Assembly (NCBI GenBank): GCA_965248715.1
Contig: CBDFKB010000007.1
Span: 1 to 64,000, forward strand
Direction: 5' to 3'
DNA from: CBDFKB01 sp965248715
GTDB lineage: Bacteria > Pseudomonadota > Alphaproteobacteria > Rhizobiales > Rhizobiaceae
Length of the DNA: 64,000 nucleotides
The number at the start of each line of letters is the position of its first letter. Within the stretch, counting starts at the first letter, position 1. The notes beneath the pieces are model-generated. The model was not told where the DNA came from, ran no database searches, and saw nothing but the letters and a program-made list of their open reading frames with translations. Position numbers and translations under genes: made by a program. Below are positions 45,427 through 56,577 of this stretch, one piece after another.

Positions 45427-46263
45427 TTACCAGATCTGATATCTAAGACCGACGCGGAATTGGTGCTCGTAGTAATCGTCGAATTCGACATCGCCGTTGA
45501 GGCCGGTTCCGCTGGCATTGATGATTGTGCCATCACCGACGCTCAAAAGGCGGTAATTGGCATCGAATTTCCACCGCGCATCGATGTCGTAGCTAAAGCC
45601 AGCCATCAAAGCATAGGAAAAGCGCCAATCTGATTCGGTGCTAAAGGAGGTGGGCGTACCGGTAAAGCTCTCCGCATCGGTACCACCAGTATGGGTGCCG
45701 TATTCGCAGGTTTCGCCCGGATCAAGGGTACAAGTAGGCGTGGTGGTGTAGTCGTTCCAGCTTACATAAGATGCACCAAGGCCGGCACCTACATAAGGCA
45801 CGATACCGTGGAAATGGCCGAGATCGTAATAGGCGTTGAACAGGCCGGTCCATTGATGCTGATTTGCTTCATCGTATGAATAACATTCACCGGTGTAAGT
45901 GACGCCGCAACTAGAACCGGTGGTCGAACCATGCCAATCGGCGCTGAACGAATGGTCGATCGTCGCGTCAACCCTAAAATAGTCGTTGATCGTGTAACCA
46001 AAACCGACACCAAGCAGAAACCGACCGTCGATATCCTGGTCGTCAAAACTATAGCGTTGATCGCTGTAAAATGTAACATTATGATCGCTAAACGTGGTGT
46101 AGCCAATATCACCGCGTAAATACCATCCTGATGCGAACTCCACCGGTGTCACCTCCGGCGGCAGTTCAATATATGGTGGCTCTGGCAGATCCGCCGCCAA
46201 TGCCATCGTCGAGGTAGCCGCGGCCATGGCGCCTGCGAGCATGATTTTCCTGAACCCGTCCAT
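45427..46263 (-). CDS. Outer-membrane beta-barrel protein (Omp25/31-like)
   Basis: 278 residues with a Sec signal peptide (MDGFRKIMLAGAMAAATSTMALA, then ADLPEPPYIELPPE). The mature part is an eight-stranded-type barrel with alternating aromatic residues (SGWYLRGDIGYTTF, FLLGVGFGYTINDYFRVDATI, YVGAGLGASYVSW) and ends in Trp after HQFRVGLRYQIW, the usual aromatic C-terminus for barrel assembly. Two Cys-containing loops in the middle. AAGGAAGGA precedes ATG at 46263; the longer open frame lacks support. A CtrA box lies 78 bp upstream and inverted repeats flank the gene. Confidence 0.9.
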   Translation of the reverse strand: MDGFRKIMLAGAMAAATSTMALAADLPEPPYIELPPEVTPVEFASGWYLRGDIGYTTFSDHNVTFYSDQRYSFDDQDIDGRFLLGVGFGYTINDYFRVDATIDHSFSADWHGSTTGSSCGVTYTGECYSYDEANQHQWTGLFNAYYDLGHFHGIVPYVGAGLGASYVSWNDYTTTPTCTLDPGETCEYGTHTGGTDAESFTGTPTSFSTESDWRFSYALMAGFSYDIDARWKFDANYRLLSVGDGTIINASGTGLNGDVEFDDYYEHQFRVGLRYQIW

Positions 46264-46340
46264 TACAACATCCTTCCTTGCACGACGGACTTTACTGTGT
46301 CCGGTTCTTTGATGTTGAGACGGATAATTAACCGTATTGG

Positions 46341-46357
46341 TTAATAGGCGATTAACC
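46341..46357. promoter_or_regulatory. CtrA-type box upstream of the porin-like gene
   Basis: TTAATAGGCGATTAACC matches the CtrA consensus TTAA-N7-TTAA(C); with the flanking GG it is symmetric (GGTTAATAGGCGATTAACC). Two more TTAA half-sites lie on each side at N9 spacing (46328-46344 and 46352-46368). The site is in the AT-rich promoter region of the gene, consistent with cell-cycle control. Confidence 0.7.
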
Positions 46358-46588
46358 GTAATAATTAACTTACAGATTTTTTGATTAAGCAAAACTTGAT
46401 GAATTATTGATAAATTGTTAAGAATATTACGTAAGTTTGCTTAAGGTTGCAGGAAACCCGGCAGCAATTGGCGAAAAGCCAGCACGTGGGCCGAATTCCG
46501 CTGGGAACCCAGGTAAATATTGATAGATCGTCGCGCCAGCGCTCTTTTGATGAATTTGCGGCCAATATTGCTTATTGATTGGCGGGCA

Positions 46589-46693
46589 CTAGCGCTTGTC
46601 ACGAAGCGTTGGAATAGCTTCGTCGCGCTATCTGATTGTTTATGCGTGTCATTTTTCCCAAAACCGGTACCCACTTTTGGGTGACACGCTCTA
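46589..46693 (-). repeat. 105-bp palindromic intergenic repeat, copy B
   Basis: Inverted copy of 45319-45423. It lies between the porin promoter region and glmM and ends 74 bp from the glmM stop. The remaining interval 46369-46588 is AT-rich to mixed and holds no gene I can support; a 77-codon minus frame over the element is a by-product of the repeat. Confidence 0.88.
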
Positions 46694-46766
46694 AACCTGG
46701 CACTGAGGTTGTAGACAGCCTGATTGGCCGGTGGTCATACCGGTCGATTACCAAGTCGGTCGATTA

Positions 46767-48113
46767 TCAGGCTGCCGTCTTTTTCAAGGCACTGACAATA
46801 TCGCTGACCACGCGCTCAACCAGCGATCGGTCATCGCCTTCGGCCATCACCCGGATCAGCGGTTCGGTTCCCGAAGCGCGAATTACCAATCGGCCTTGGT
46901 TGCCGAGGGCGTCGCGTCCTTCTTCGATCGCTTCCTTGACATGGTTGTCGTTTAAGGGCTGGCCGCTCTCATAGCGCACATTGCGCAGCAATTGCGGAAC
47001 CGGCTCGAAGCGATGGCACACCTCGCTGACTGAGCGGTCGCGCTCACGCACCACCGAAAGGACCTGCAATGCGGCGATCAAGCCGTCGCCGGTGGTGGTG
47101 AAATCCGACATCACCATGTGCCCGGACTGTTCGCCACCGAAATTATAACCATGCTGGCGCATATGTTCGACCACGTAACGGTCTCCGACCTGGGTGCGGA
47201 TTAATTGCAGACCGGCATCGGACAAAAACCGTTCCAGGCCGAGATTGGACATCACGGTGGCAACCACGCCGCCGCCACGCAGGGTGTCCTTGCTCTTCCA
47301 ATATTCGGCGATCAGCGCCATTAGTTGGTCGCCGTCAATCGCCTTTGCCTTTTCATCGACCAAGATTACCCGGTCGGCATCGCCATCCAGCGCAATGCCA
47401 ATATCGGCCCGGCGCTCCTGCACCATCGAAGACAGCGCCTCGATGTCGGTCGATCCACAATCGCGGTTGATGTTGAATCCATTCGGTTTGTCGCCGATGG
47501 TGATGACTTCGGCGCCAAGTTCCCACAATACCGCTGGCGCGACCTTGTAAGCGGCACCATTGGCGCAATCGAGCACGATCCGCAGGCCCGATAGCGAGGC
47601 TTCACGTGGCAGGGTTCGCTTGGCAAACTCGATATAGCGGTCGTCTATCCCCTCGACCCGGGTGGCGCGGCCGATCTCGGAGCTTTCGGCCAAAGTAGTG
47701 GACAGATCGCCATCCATGATGGTTTCGATTTGCGCTTCTATATCGTCGGACAGCTTGTAGCCGTCCGGGCCAAACAGTTTGATTCCATTGTCCTGATAGG
47801 CATTGTGCGAGGCAGAGATCATCACACCAATATCGGCGCGCATCGAACGGGTCAGCATCGCCACCGCCGGGGTCGGAACCGGCCCGAGCAGAAACACATC
47901 CATGCCGGCAGCGGTAAATCCAGCCACCAGCGCGTTTTCGATCATGTAGCCGGACAGCCTGGTATCCTTACCAATGATGACACGGTGCTTGTGCTGACCT
48001 CGCTTAAACAGATAACCGGCCGCCATGCCCAAATGCACGGCAATCTCCACGGTCATCGGATGGGTATTTGCGGTTCCCCTGACCCCGTCAGTCCCGAAAT
48101 ATTGCTTACTCAC
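46767..48113 (-). CDS. glmM: Phosphoglucosamine mutase
   Basis: Interconverts glucosamine-6- and glucosamine-1-phosphate for cell-wall and lipopolysaccharide precursors. 448 residues. KQYFGTDGVRG at the start, catalytic phosphoserine in MISASHNAYQDNGIK, metal loop ALDGDADRVILVDE, sugar loop GGEQSGHMVMSDF, phosphate loop VIRASGTEPLIRVMAEG. The frame can begin at a TTG (48125), but GTG at 48113 has GGGAGATAAG before it and puts the active Ser at residue 102, as in E. coli GlmM. Last gene of the ftsH-glmM pair. Confidence 0.96.
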   Translation of the reverse strand: MSKQYFGTDGVRGTANTHPMTVEIAVHLGMAAGYLFKRGQHKHRVIIGKDTRLSGYMIENALVAGFTAAGMDVFLLGPVPTPAVAMLTRSMRADIGVMISASHNAYQDNGIKLFGPDGYKLSDDIEAQIETIMDGDLSTTLAESSEIGRATRVEGIDDRYIEFAKRTLPREASLSGLRIVLDCANGAAYKVAPAVLWELGAEVITIGDKPNGFNINRDCGSTDIEALSSMVQERRADIGIALDGDADRVILVDEKAKAIDGDQLMALIAEYWKSKDTLRGGGVVATVMSNLGLERFLSDAGLQLIRTQVGDRYVVEHMRQHGYNFGGEQSGHMVMSDFTTTGDGLIAALQVLSVVRERDRSVSEVCHRFEPVPQLLRNVRYESGQPLNDNHVKEAIEEGRDALGNQGRLVIRASGTEPLIRVMAEGDDRSLVERVVSDIVSALKKTAA

Positions 48114-48299
48114 CTTATCTCCCAACGCCTACGCGCCATTGTTGTGGGCGCACGTTCACACGGTACCATGATTGCTGCGCCGATCTGGCCCAAACCCGCT
48201 TCTTGGAACCCGTTGACAAACCTTGCTTCTTGACCACACCAATAGTATCCCGGATTTGCTCGAACCCAGTTCACATCTTGTATCCAAATGTGTCAAAGA

Positions 48300-48326
48300 C
48301 AGCGTTAATCGGTAGTCTTAACGCTG
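48300..48326. terminator. Inverted repeat in the ftsH-glmM gap
   Basis: CAGCGTTAA-TCGGTAGTC-TTAACGCTG, perfect 9-bp arms, in the 344-bp gap 48114-48457. On the minus strand it is followed by TCTTTGACA, so it may end ftsH transcripts and lie before a glmM promoter (TTGACA at 48291-48296, weak -10). No coding frame or RNA gene is seen in the rest of the gap. Confidence 0.4.
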
Positions 48327-48457
48327 CATTATTGCTGGGCATACGGCAATGCTTGGGGGTTAGTTACACTGGGCGTCCAAAATATTGGCTCATATGAGTT
48401 AATAATGGCGAGGCTTGGCATTACGCCACCAGCAATGCGCCAATCCTCATCGATTGA

Positions 48458-50395
<1,938 letters not shown>

Positions 50396-50563
50396 CTACG
50401 CATTCCGCTTTGTCCAGATGCAGGTAATTGTCCTGCCGCATACATAGGTCTTGGTGCCTTCGATGCCAAGTTTAACACGAACAAATATGGCTTTCGCAAC
50501 CGTGATCACTGGGGATGGTAAATTCCGGCCGGTTTTGGTTGTAGTGAAATGTCGTTACAGCCT

Positions 50564-51898
50564 TCATTTCGTCTGGTCCGATAAATGGTCGCGAAACCAA
50601 TTCAGGATCGGATAGTCGTATTGTGGGCAAAATTGCTCAAGCGCCGGCGCCTGCCGCCGCCACGCCAACCCGACAGTAGATGAAAGTGCCGCTTGCTCAA
50701 GCAAAACCGCCTTGCCGCCATCTGCAATGCGTACCAAGGGTGCACCTGGATTTGCCCGGCGCGTACTTATACCATCGCCCGACACGGTGCCGGCGGCCAA
50801 AATGTCCACCGCGCATTTCTTTTGATTGTTGATGGCAAACCGGTTGTCCCATACCGCAGTTTGACCCGGTTCGATCCGCAAAATTTTCAGATTTCGGTTC
50901 TCACGATCGATCTTGAGCATGCCGCCAACGGTTTCAATCACACAATGGCCAACAGTACTGCGAGAGCCCGACCCTTCTGCGCTGGCCAGTAATTGGCGGG
51001 CCTTTGCGGTGGAAATGCGATGCGCACCCCCGCCTTCGACGGCGACTACCGCCCGCAGCACCTGGGCCAGAACCGGTTTGGCGATCGTTGCGGCGCGGCT
51101 TAGATCAAGCCACCAAGACCCATCGGCATCTTGGGTAACTCTATTTCGAAGGACCCGGCCGGTTTCCCCGGCCAGCACCGCCCGATAGCGTCCCGCCACC
51201 GCGCAATATCGCCCAATCGCTGCCCGATCATTTATTGCAAGCCGCGCAATCCATCGGCGCATCCGCACCCGCTCAAAGGTCAAATCGTCATTGGAAGGAT
51301 CATCGCACCAGCTGATTGCTCGCCGAATTAGAAAGGCGCGCAACGTCTGCCGGGAAATGCCGAGCATCGGCCTGACGATTTCGCAACCTGCCAAATGGCC
51401 TGTGCATACCGCCATCGCCGACAAACCCAGCAAAGGCGGTTCGCCACGACCAAGGCGCATGAGGAAGGTTTCCAATTGATCATCGAGGGTGTGTCCGGTT
51501 ACCACCGCGCGTGCGCCCAATTGTGCCGCGCGTTCGCACAGCGCCGCATAGCGGGCCAACCTAGCCGCCGCCTGAATGCCGGATCGCGGCTTTTCGTTAG
51601 ACCAATGCAAAAGGTGGTGTTCGACCCCAAGCCGTTGGCAAATTTGCGCCACGTGATCACTTTCGCCGGCTGAACCGATACGCATGCCGTGATCGAAGGT
51701 CATGGCACAGATCGTAGCACCGCACGATCTCGACCATTCATTAAGGAGCGCTAGTACCGCGAGAGAATCGCTGCCGCCGGAAACCGCCACCGAAATCGGG
51801 TTAGGCCCGTCAAACAGGCGATCGAATTGATCAAAAACCTGAGCAACATCCAGGGTTTCGGCGCCGGCGGATTGGCTGTCTGGTGATGGTGCGATCAC
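50564..51898 (-). CDS. tilS: tRNA(Ile)-lysidine synthase
   Basis: Modifies C34 of tRNA-Ile(CAU) to lysidine. 444 residues. PP-loop SVAVSGGSDSLAVLAL (about 37), MTFDHGMRIGSAGESDHV, RLARYAALCERA, VVTGHTLDDQLETFLMRLGRG, and a C-terminal TilS domain. GTG start at 51898 overlaps the cpoB stop by four bases. A 168-bp gap to ftsH follows. Confidence 0.95.
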   Translation of the reverse strand: MIAPSPDSQSAGAETLDVAQVFDQFDRLFDGPNPISVAVSGGSDSLAVLALLNEWSRSCGATICAMTFDHGMRIGSAGESDHVAQICQRLGVEHHLLHWSNEKPRSGIQAAARLARYAALCERAAQLGARAVVTGHTLDDQLETFLMRLGRGEPPLLGLSAMAVCTGHLAGCEIVRPMLGISRQTLRAFLIRRAISWCDDPSNDDLTFERVRMRRWIARLAINDRAAIGRYCAVAGRYRAVLAGETGRVLRNRVTQDADGSWWLDLSRAATIAKPVLAQVLRAVVAVEGGGAHRISTAKARQLLASAEGSGSRSTVGHCVIETVGGMLKIDRENRNLKILRIEPGQTAVWDNRFAINNQKKCAVDILAAGTVSGDGISTRRANPGAPLVRIADGGKAVLLEQAALSSTVGLAWRRQAPALEQFCPQYDYPILNWFRDHLSDQTK

Positions 51899-52998
51899 AA
51901 ACAGTGAGCCGCCTTGCGCTCTGCCATTAGCTTTTGCTTTACTAGGCTTGAAGCGCCGGGATAGGCGGATTCCACCTTGGCATAGGTGGCGCAGGCTAGT
52001 TCACGCTGGTTCAACCCAGCCAATGACAGGCCAAGCTTCAACAGGGAATCCGGGCCTCGCCTGGCATCGGGATATTGTTTGTATGCGTCAAGAAAAACCG
52101 TGGCCGCATCTTCAAACCGGCCGCGCAAAAACATGCTCTCGCCAAGCCAATAATAGGCATCGGCGATGCGCGGGTGGTCCGGGTAGTTTTCACGGAAGGT
52201 TTCGAACCTTTGTTCGGCGCGTTGGTAGTCGCCGGCCTGAAGGTAACCATATCCCTGACCGTACAGCGCATCGGCGCTGTCACCGGTCGGCAGATTAAGC
52301 GCAATGTGAGTGTCATCCATGGTTCCCGTGAGATCGAGCGGTCGGCCAAGCGCACCGTCGACCACATTGCCATGTTCATCAAATATCAGCGTACCGAGAT
52401 CACGCGCCGGTGCGCCCGGCACCACCTGGTCGTCCAATCGGTCCAACTGCCCGACATCAATGAGCACCGGGTTACCGTTCTCATCACGCAGATCGAGCAA
52501 ATCAGCCTCGGCGTCGGCTTGATCGGCGCCGGCTTGATCGGATTGATTTGATTGCGCAGCGGCAATTTGCCGATCATTGTTGTTGAGGAGCGGGTCACCG
52601 TCGCTCCCACCGCCTAGCTCCGAGCGCTGGCCTTCAATCTCTTGGAAGCGGAATTCATTGTCTTCCTGTAGGCGCCGCAAGTTCTCTTCCATCTGCAAAA
52701 GCTGAAAGGTCAGTTCCTCGATCCGACCGTTAAGCACTCGCACCTGGTCTTCCAACGCATTAAGCCGCACCACCGCGTTGGTATTTTGCGCTACCTTAAT
52801 TGTTTGCGCGGGAACATCTGCCCTGGTACCCCACGACCGTGCAGGGCCAATTATCGACGATGGCCGCAAATTCTTTTCACCGTTTTGCGCTGGCCACGCC
52901 GACGCCAAGCCGCTGGGTGATAGTTCTGCTTTAGGTAGCGCCGCCGCGCCGTTGGTCGCCAATCCCAAGAATACCGCAGCAATCGTCAAACTCTTCAT
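51895..52998 (-). CDS. cpoB: Tol-Pal system coordinator CpoB (YbgF)
   Basis: Periplasmic TPR protein that links cell-wall synthesis with Tol-Pal constriction. 367 residues: signal peptide MKSLTIAAVFLGLATNGAAA, an N-terminal coiled coil (RLNALEDQVRVLNGRIEELT), a low-complexity Asp/Gln linker, and C-terminal TPRs (GYLQAGDYQRAEQRFETF, YYWLGESMFLRGRFEDAATVF). ATG at 52998 follows GGGAAAA; the longer frame start is rejected. Follows pal in the tol-pal cluster. Confidence 0.93.
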   Translation of the reverse strand: MKSLTIAAVFLGLATNGAAALPKAELSPSGLASAWPAQNGEKNLRPSSIIGPARSWGTRADVPAQTIKVAQNTNAVVRLNALEDQVRVLNGRIEELTFQLLQMEENLRRLQEDNEFRFQEIEGQRSELGGGSDGDPLLNNNDRQIAAAQSNQSDQAGADQADAEADLLDLRDENGNPVLIDVGQLDRLDDQVVPGAPARDLGTLIFDEHGNVVDGALGRPLDLTGTMDDTHIALNLPTGDSADALYGQGYGYLQAGDYQRAEQRFETFRENYPDHPRIADAYYWLGESMFLRGRFEDAATVFLDAYKQYPDARRGPDSLLKLGLSLAGLNQRELACATYAKVESAYPGASSLVKQKLMAERKAAHCL

Positions 52999-53233
52999 GA
53001 TATTTTCCCGCGCAATAATCACCACCAATGGCCCCTGCCAACCACAACCTTATAGCAAGGAAACTCGATATGGTTCCATTTGACCATGAGTTCGGCCAAA
53101 TTTTGTCGCTGAATGGCCAAGCTTTTCAAACCGGCCTGTCAATCGACGATAAAACCAAGCTGCCGCCCGCGAAAGCGAGCGGCGCTGTAATGTACAAAAA
53201 GCAGTATTTTTCAGCCGGTTCGGCTTGGAGCTA

Positions 53234-53734
53234 TCAGCCCGATAGTGCTGACAATACGGTCACTGTCCTGCGGTTCTGCGACCAGCAGGAAATGTTGGCG
53301 CAAACCGCAACCGGGCGTTCCTTGCCGAAGGAAACCGTGTTCAGCCGGTTTCGCGGCACCCCCTTGGAAACCAGATAGTCGCGGGTCACCGCAGCACGGC
53401 GGGCGCCAAGAGCCAAATTATATTCGCGCGTCCCACGTTCGTCGGCATGGCCTTCGAGTGTTGCCGGATAATTCGGGTAGCGCAACAACCATTGTGCCTG
53501 GCGGTCAAGGGTTTGTCGGGACTGGATCGTCAATTGCGAGGAATCAGTTTCGAAAAACACCCGATCGCCGACATTGACTGTAAAATCTTGTTGTGAGCCC
53601 GGCGTCGCCGCATTGACGCCAAGGCCAGCAGCATTGTCCGGCAATTTGTTCTGATTGGCACAAGCGCCAAGCATCAGCGTGGCGGCGAGCGCCAAGGCCA
53701 GTGGCAATTTGTGCATCAAAGGTGCGGTATCCAT
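53234..53734 (-). CDS. pal: Peptidoglycan-associated lipoprotein Pal
   Basis: Outer-membrane lipoprotein that binds peptidoglycan and TolB. 166 residues: lipobox LMLGAC (Cys about 25), OmpA-like domain with VFFETDSSQLTIQSRQTL, LEGHADERGTREYNLALGARRA and SFGKERPVAV. AAAGGAG precedes ATG at 53734. A 184-bp gap to tolB upstream and 235 bp to cpoB downstream suggest separate promoters within the cluster. Confidence 0.97.
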   Translation of the reverse strand: MDTAPLMHKLPLALALAATLMLGACANQNKLPDNAAGLGVNAATPGSQQDFTVNVGDRVFFETDSSQLTIQSRQTLDRQAQWLLRYPNYPATLEGHADERGTREYNLALGARRAAVTRDYLVSKGVPRNRLNTVSFGKERPVAVCANISCWSQNRRTVTVLSALSG

Positions 53735-53918
53735 GAACCGCTACTCCTTTACGTAGTTTATTTACCTATCCATAACCATGACCCGGTTAACCGCGCCTCA
53801 AGGAACACAGTTACAATTTGGTTAACCGATCGGCTGCGGGTGGCAACACGGTGAACGCCATGCCTTCTGCCGCGACTTTGTCGAAACCAAGGCCGGGGCG
53901 TCGGTAGCAAAATCCAGG

Positions 53919-55220
53919 CTATTGGCGAAGCGGCGACCAGGCTGGATCTGAAGCGAAGGTTTCGGTTGGGATCGCCCGCTCATTGTATCCGGTCAAATCA
54001 ACAGAAGCGAGTTTTGGACCCGAAGTCGCGACCCGGGCTTCGCGAAAAAACATCAGTACCCGACCGTTCGGCGACCAGGTTGGCCCTTCGATCAGATAAT
54101 CTTCGGCGAGAATGCGTTCGCCCGAACCGTCCGGCTTCATAACTCCGATCTGAAACTTGTCCGATCCCAATTGCTTGGTGAATGCAATCAGATCGCCGCG
54201 TGGCGACCAGACCGGGGTTGAATAGCTTCCGGTGCCAAACGAAATTCGCTGCGGATTGCCGCCATCGGCGCCAGATACATAAAGTTGTGGTCGGCCACCA
54301 CGATTGGAGGTGAACACGATCCGCCCGCCGTCCGGCGAATAGGACGGGCTAACATCGATGTGGATGGTGTTGGTGATGCGGGTTGCCTTGCGCGACCCAA
54401 GATCCATGGTGAAAATGTTGGAATAGGTGTCCTGCGGCAAGCTCATGATCACTTTTCTGCCATCAGGGGAAAACCGTGGGCTGAAATTCATGCCCGGATA
54501 ATCGCTTACTAATTCGCGTTGCCCGGTTTCCAGATGCAGCAGGTAGACCTTCGGCTGGCCATCTTCATAAGATATATAGGTAATCTCCTGGCTGGTCGGT
54601 GAAAACCGCGGGGTCAACACCAAGTAGCGGCCATCGGTTAAATAGCGCAAATTGGCGCCATCCTGGTCCATGATCGCCAACCGTTTGATCCGTTTGGTTT
54701 TCGGTCCGGATTCGGCAACGAACACAATGCGTGTATCGAAATAGCCGCTTTCGCCGGTCAGCCGCCGATACACTTCATCTGCAATCATATGGGCGATGCG
54801 CCGCCAATCCTCGCGTTCGACCACATATTGTTCGCCGGCAAGCTGGTCGGCGGAAAATACATCCCACAGCCTGAACCGTGCTTTAAGCCGCCCGCCCGCC
54901 TCCTTATCGATACTACCGATGACCAACGCCTGGGTGGCGAGCACCTGCCAATTGCCGAAATTCGGCAACACGTCCGGATTAGTGTTCTTGTCGAGAAAGG
55001 CCGCCCGTTCGATCGGCCTGAACAGGCCAGAATTTCGCAAATCGCTTTCAATGACCCGCGCGATCTGATCGCTTAGATCGACCGCGCTGCCGCTAAATTG
55101 CGCCACCGCCACCGGTAGGGGCTCGACATTGCCCTTGGTGATATCGATTTCGACTACGGCGAACGCCGGGACCGCCAGCAACATCATGATTAAGGCTGCG
55201 ACCAGCAATCGCAACCGCAT
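53919..55220 (-). CDS. tolB: Tol-Pal system beta-propeller protein TolB
   Basis: Periplasmic protein bridging Pal and TolA. 433 residues: signal peptide MRLRLLVAALIMMLLAVPAFA, N-terminal TolB domain (PLPVAVAQFSGSAVDLSDQI), and a six-bladed propeller of repeats such as FSPTSQEITYISYEDGQPKV, FSPDGRKVIMS and YSPDGGRIVFTSNRGGRPQL. ATG at 55220 gives a normal signal peptide; the open frame starts 27 codons earlier. Downstream of tolA by 98 bp. Confidence 0.96.
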   Translation of the reverse strand: MRLRLLVAALIMMLLAVPAFAVVEIDITKGNVEPLPVAVAQFSGSAVDLSDQIARVIESDLRNSGLFRPIERAAFLDKNTNPDVLPNFGNWQVLATQALVIGSIDKEAGGRLKARFRLWDVFSADQLAGEQYVVEREDWRRIAHMIADEVYRRLTGESGYFDTRIVFVAESGPKTKRIKRLAIMDQDGANLRYLTDGRYLVLTPRFSPTSQEITYISYEDGQPKVYLLHLETGQRELVSDYPGMNFSPRFSPDGRKVIMSLPQDTYSNIFTMDLGSRKATRITNTIHIDVSPSYSPDGGRIVFTSNRGGRPQLYVSGADGGNPQRISFGTGSYSTPVWSPRGDLIAFTKQLGSDKFQIGVMKPDGSGERILAEDYLIEGPTWSPNGRVLMFFREARVATSGPKLASVDLTGYNERAIPTETFASDPAWSPLRQ

Positions 55221-55318
55221 TATAAATCGCGCACGCCGATGCAATACGCAAAGCCATTCCTGAAATGGCGACAAACAGTTCGGAATTTTCCCAGACAACA
55301 TTCGCTACAACTCTTTTA

Positions 55319-56290
55319 TTATTGAAACATCGCACTTGGATCAAAGTTTACCACTACGTCTTGCCAGGCATCGTATTTGTCTAGCGGCAGATTGTAGGGC
55401 GCGCAGCGCATCACCGCACGCTTGGCGCCGCCCTCGAAGGCGCGGCGGGCATCGGGCGGACCACCAGACGAACTAACCGTCGGCCGCCCGGCGATCGCAC
55501 CGTCCTTGTCGAGCCGCATGCGCACCGTCACCCGCATTTCGGCAATTTCCTCCATCCCGGCCATGATCACCCAACACTGCTCGATTTGCGCCCTAAGAGC
55601 ATCCATTTCGCTTTGGCTCAGCTTAACCTCGGAATTGGACTTTTTGCTGCCGAGCGACGCCTGCTTGTCGGAACGTTTCGAACCGCCAGCGCTTTGTTCC
55701 TGTTTGTTTAACAGTGCCTTGATGTCGTCTTCAAGAGAATCGTCGGTTTCCGGGTCTGGGCGTACTTGCGGCGCTGGTACCAATTCCGGCAGGCTGGCAA
55801 ATACTTGTGTCTCTTCGGTAATCTCGGTCGTCTCCGTTACTGGTATAATTTCGGGTTCTGGAACAATAGCCGGTTCAATCGGCAGCGGTTCGCTTGGTTT
55901 GGGTTCCTCGGCCACCTCGGCTGGAACCGGCGGTTCCGGGACTATTTCAACTTGCGGTTCGGCAACCGGTTCCGGCAAGGCGGCTATTTCAACCGGTGGC
56001 TTCGGGGTTTCTTCAGCCGTATTGGCGGGGGTGTCGGTTTCTGTTTCACCTGGGTTTTGTGCTTGTTCCTCGACCGGCGGAGCGGTGGTTGGAACCGGCG
56101 CCGGTATTTCGCTGAGATCTGCTTCCGGCGCACCCTTTATCGATTGGGTCAGCGCCTCAATCGGGACGATATCGACAGGAAACGCTTCGACTTCCGCGGC
56201 TTCGAAGCTTTTTTGCGAGGAAATCGAAGTTATGCCCCAGGCGATTATTGCTATGTGCAATACACTGGATACGGATATGCTCGCTTTCAT
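55319..56290 (-). CDS. tolA: Cell-envelope integrity protein TolA
   Basis: Inner-membrane anchored TolA, 323 residues. Single N-terminal membrane segment (VSSVLHIAIIAWGITSI), then a Pro/Glu/Val-rich central domain (PVPAEVAEEPKPSEPLPIEP) in place of the Ala/Lys helix of enterobacteria, and the C-terminal domain (LRAQIEQCWVIMAG, RMRLDKDGAIAGRPTV). Couples the TolQR proton motor to TolB-Pal. Separated from tolR by an unusual 287-bp gap. Confidence 0.93.
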   Translation of the reverse strand: MKASISVSSVLHIAIIAWGITSISSQKSFEAAEVEAFPVDIVPIEALTQSIKGAPEADLSEIPAPVPTTAPPVEEQAQNPGETETDTPANTAEETPKPPVEIAALPEPVAEPQVEIVPEPPVPAEVAEEPKPSEPLPIEPAIVPEPEIIPVTETTEITEETQVFASLPELVPAPQVRPDPETDDSLEDDIKALLNKQEQSAGGSKRSDKQASLGSKKSNSEVKLSQSEMDALRAQIEQCWVIMAGMEEIAEMRVTVRMRLDKDGAIAGRPTVSSSGGPPDARRAFEGGAKRAVMRCAPYNLPLDKYDAWQDVVVNFDPSAMFQ

Positions 56291-56577
56291 CGGGTCCTGA
56301 CCCTAGGCCGTTTGGACGGATTGGTTTTCGACCTGGCGCTTGTCGAATTTTGATCGTGAACAGGCGAAAGACGCGCCATGGTGTGACCGACCATCAGTGT
56401 CTTTCAACGCATTCACGGGCAAAATTCGCCGGGTCTTTAAAAGATATGGGCAAAATCGCCCGGCTTGTTGTCGAAAAGCCATGAAAATGAGGGACATTGC
56501 CTGCGTCTTTCCTCCTAAAACCGGACGATTTTGACGCATACCACGTTCAAAATCCAATCCGTCCACACGGCCTAATC
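56291..56577. other. 287-bp gap inside the tol operon (tolR-tolA)
   Basis: tolR and tolA are usually adjacent. Here the gap contains an 87-codon minus frame (56303-56566, GTG start) reading KTQAMSLIFMAFRQQAGRFC, with no clear ribosome-binding site and no family I recognise. It is more likely an untranslated stretch carrying a tolA promoter, or a decayed gene. Confidence 0.5.

Noticed and set aside
45134..46974. Frames starting MFMRVIFPKTGTHFWVTRS at both copies of the 105-bp repeat
   Set aside because: The shared N-terminus is only the translated repeat; the remainders differ and lack any family.
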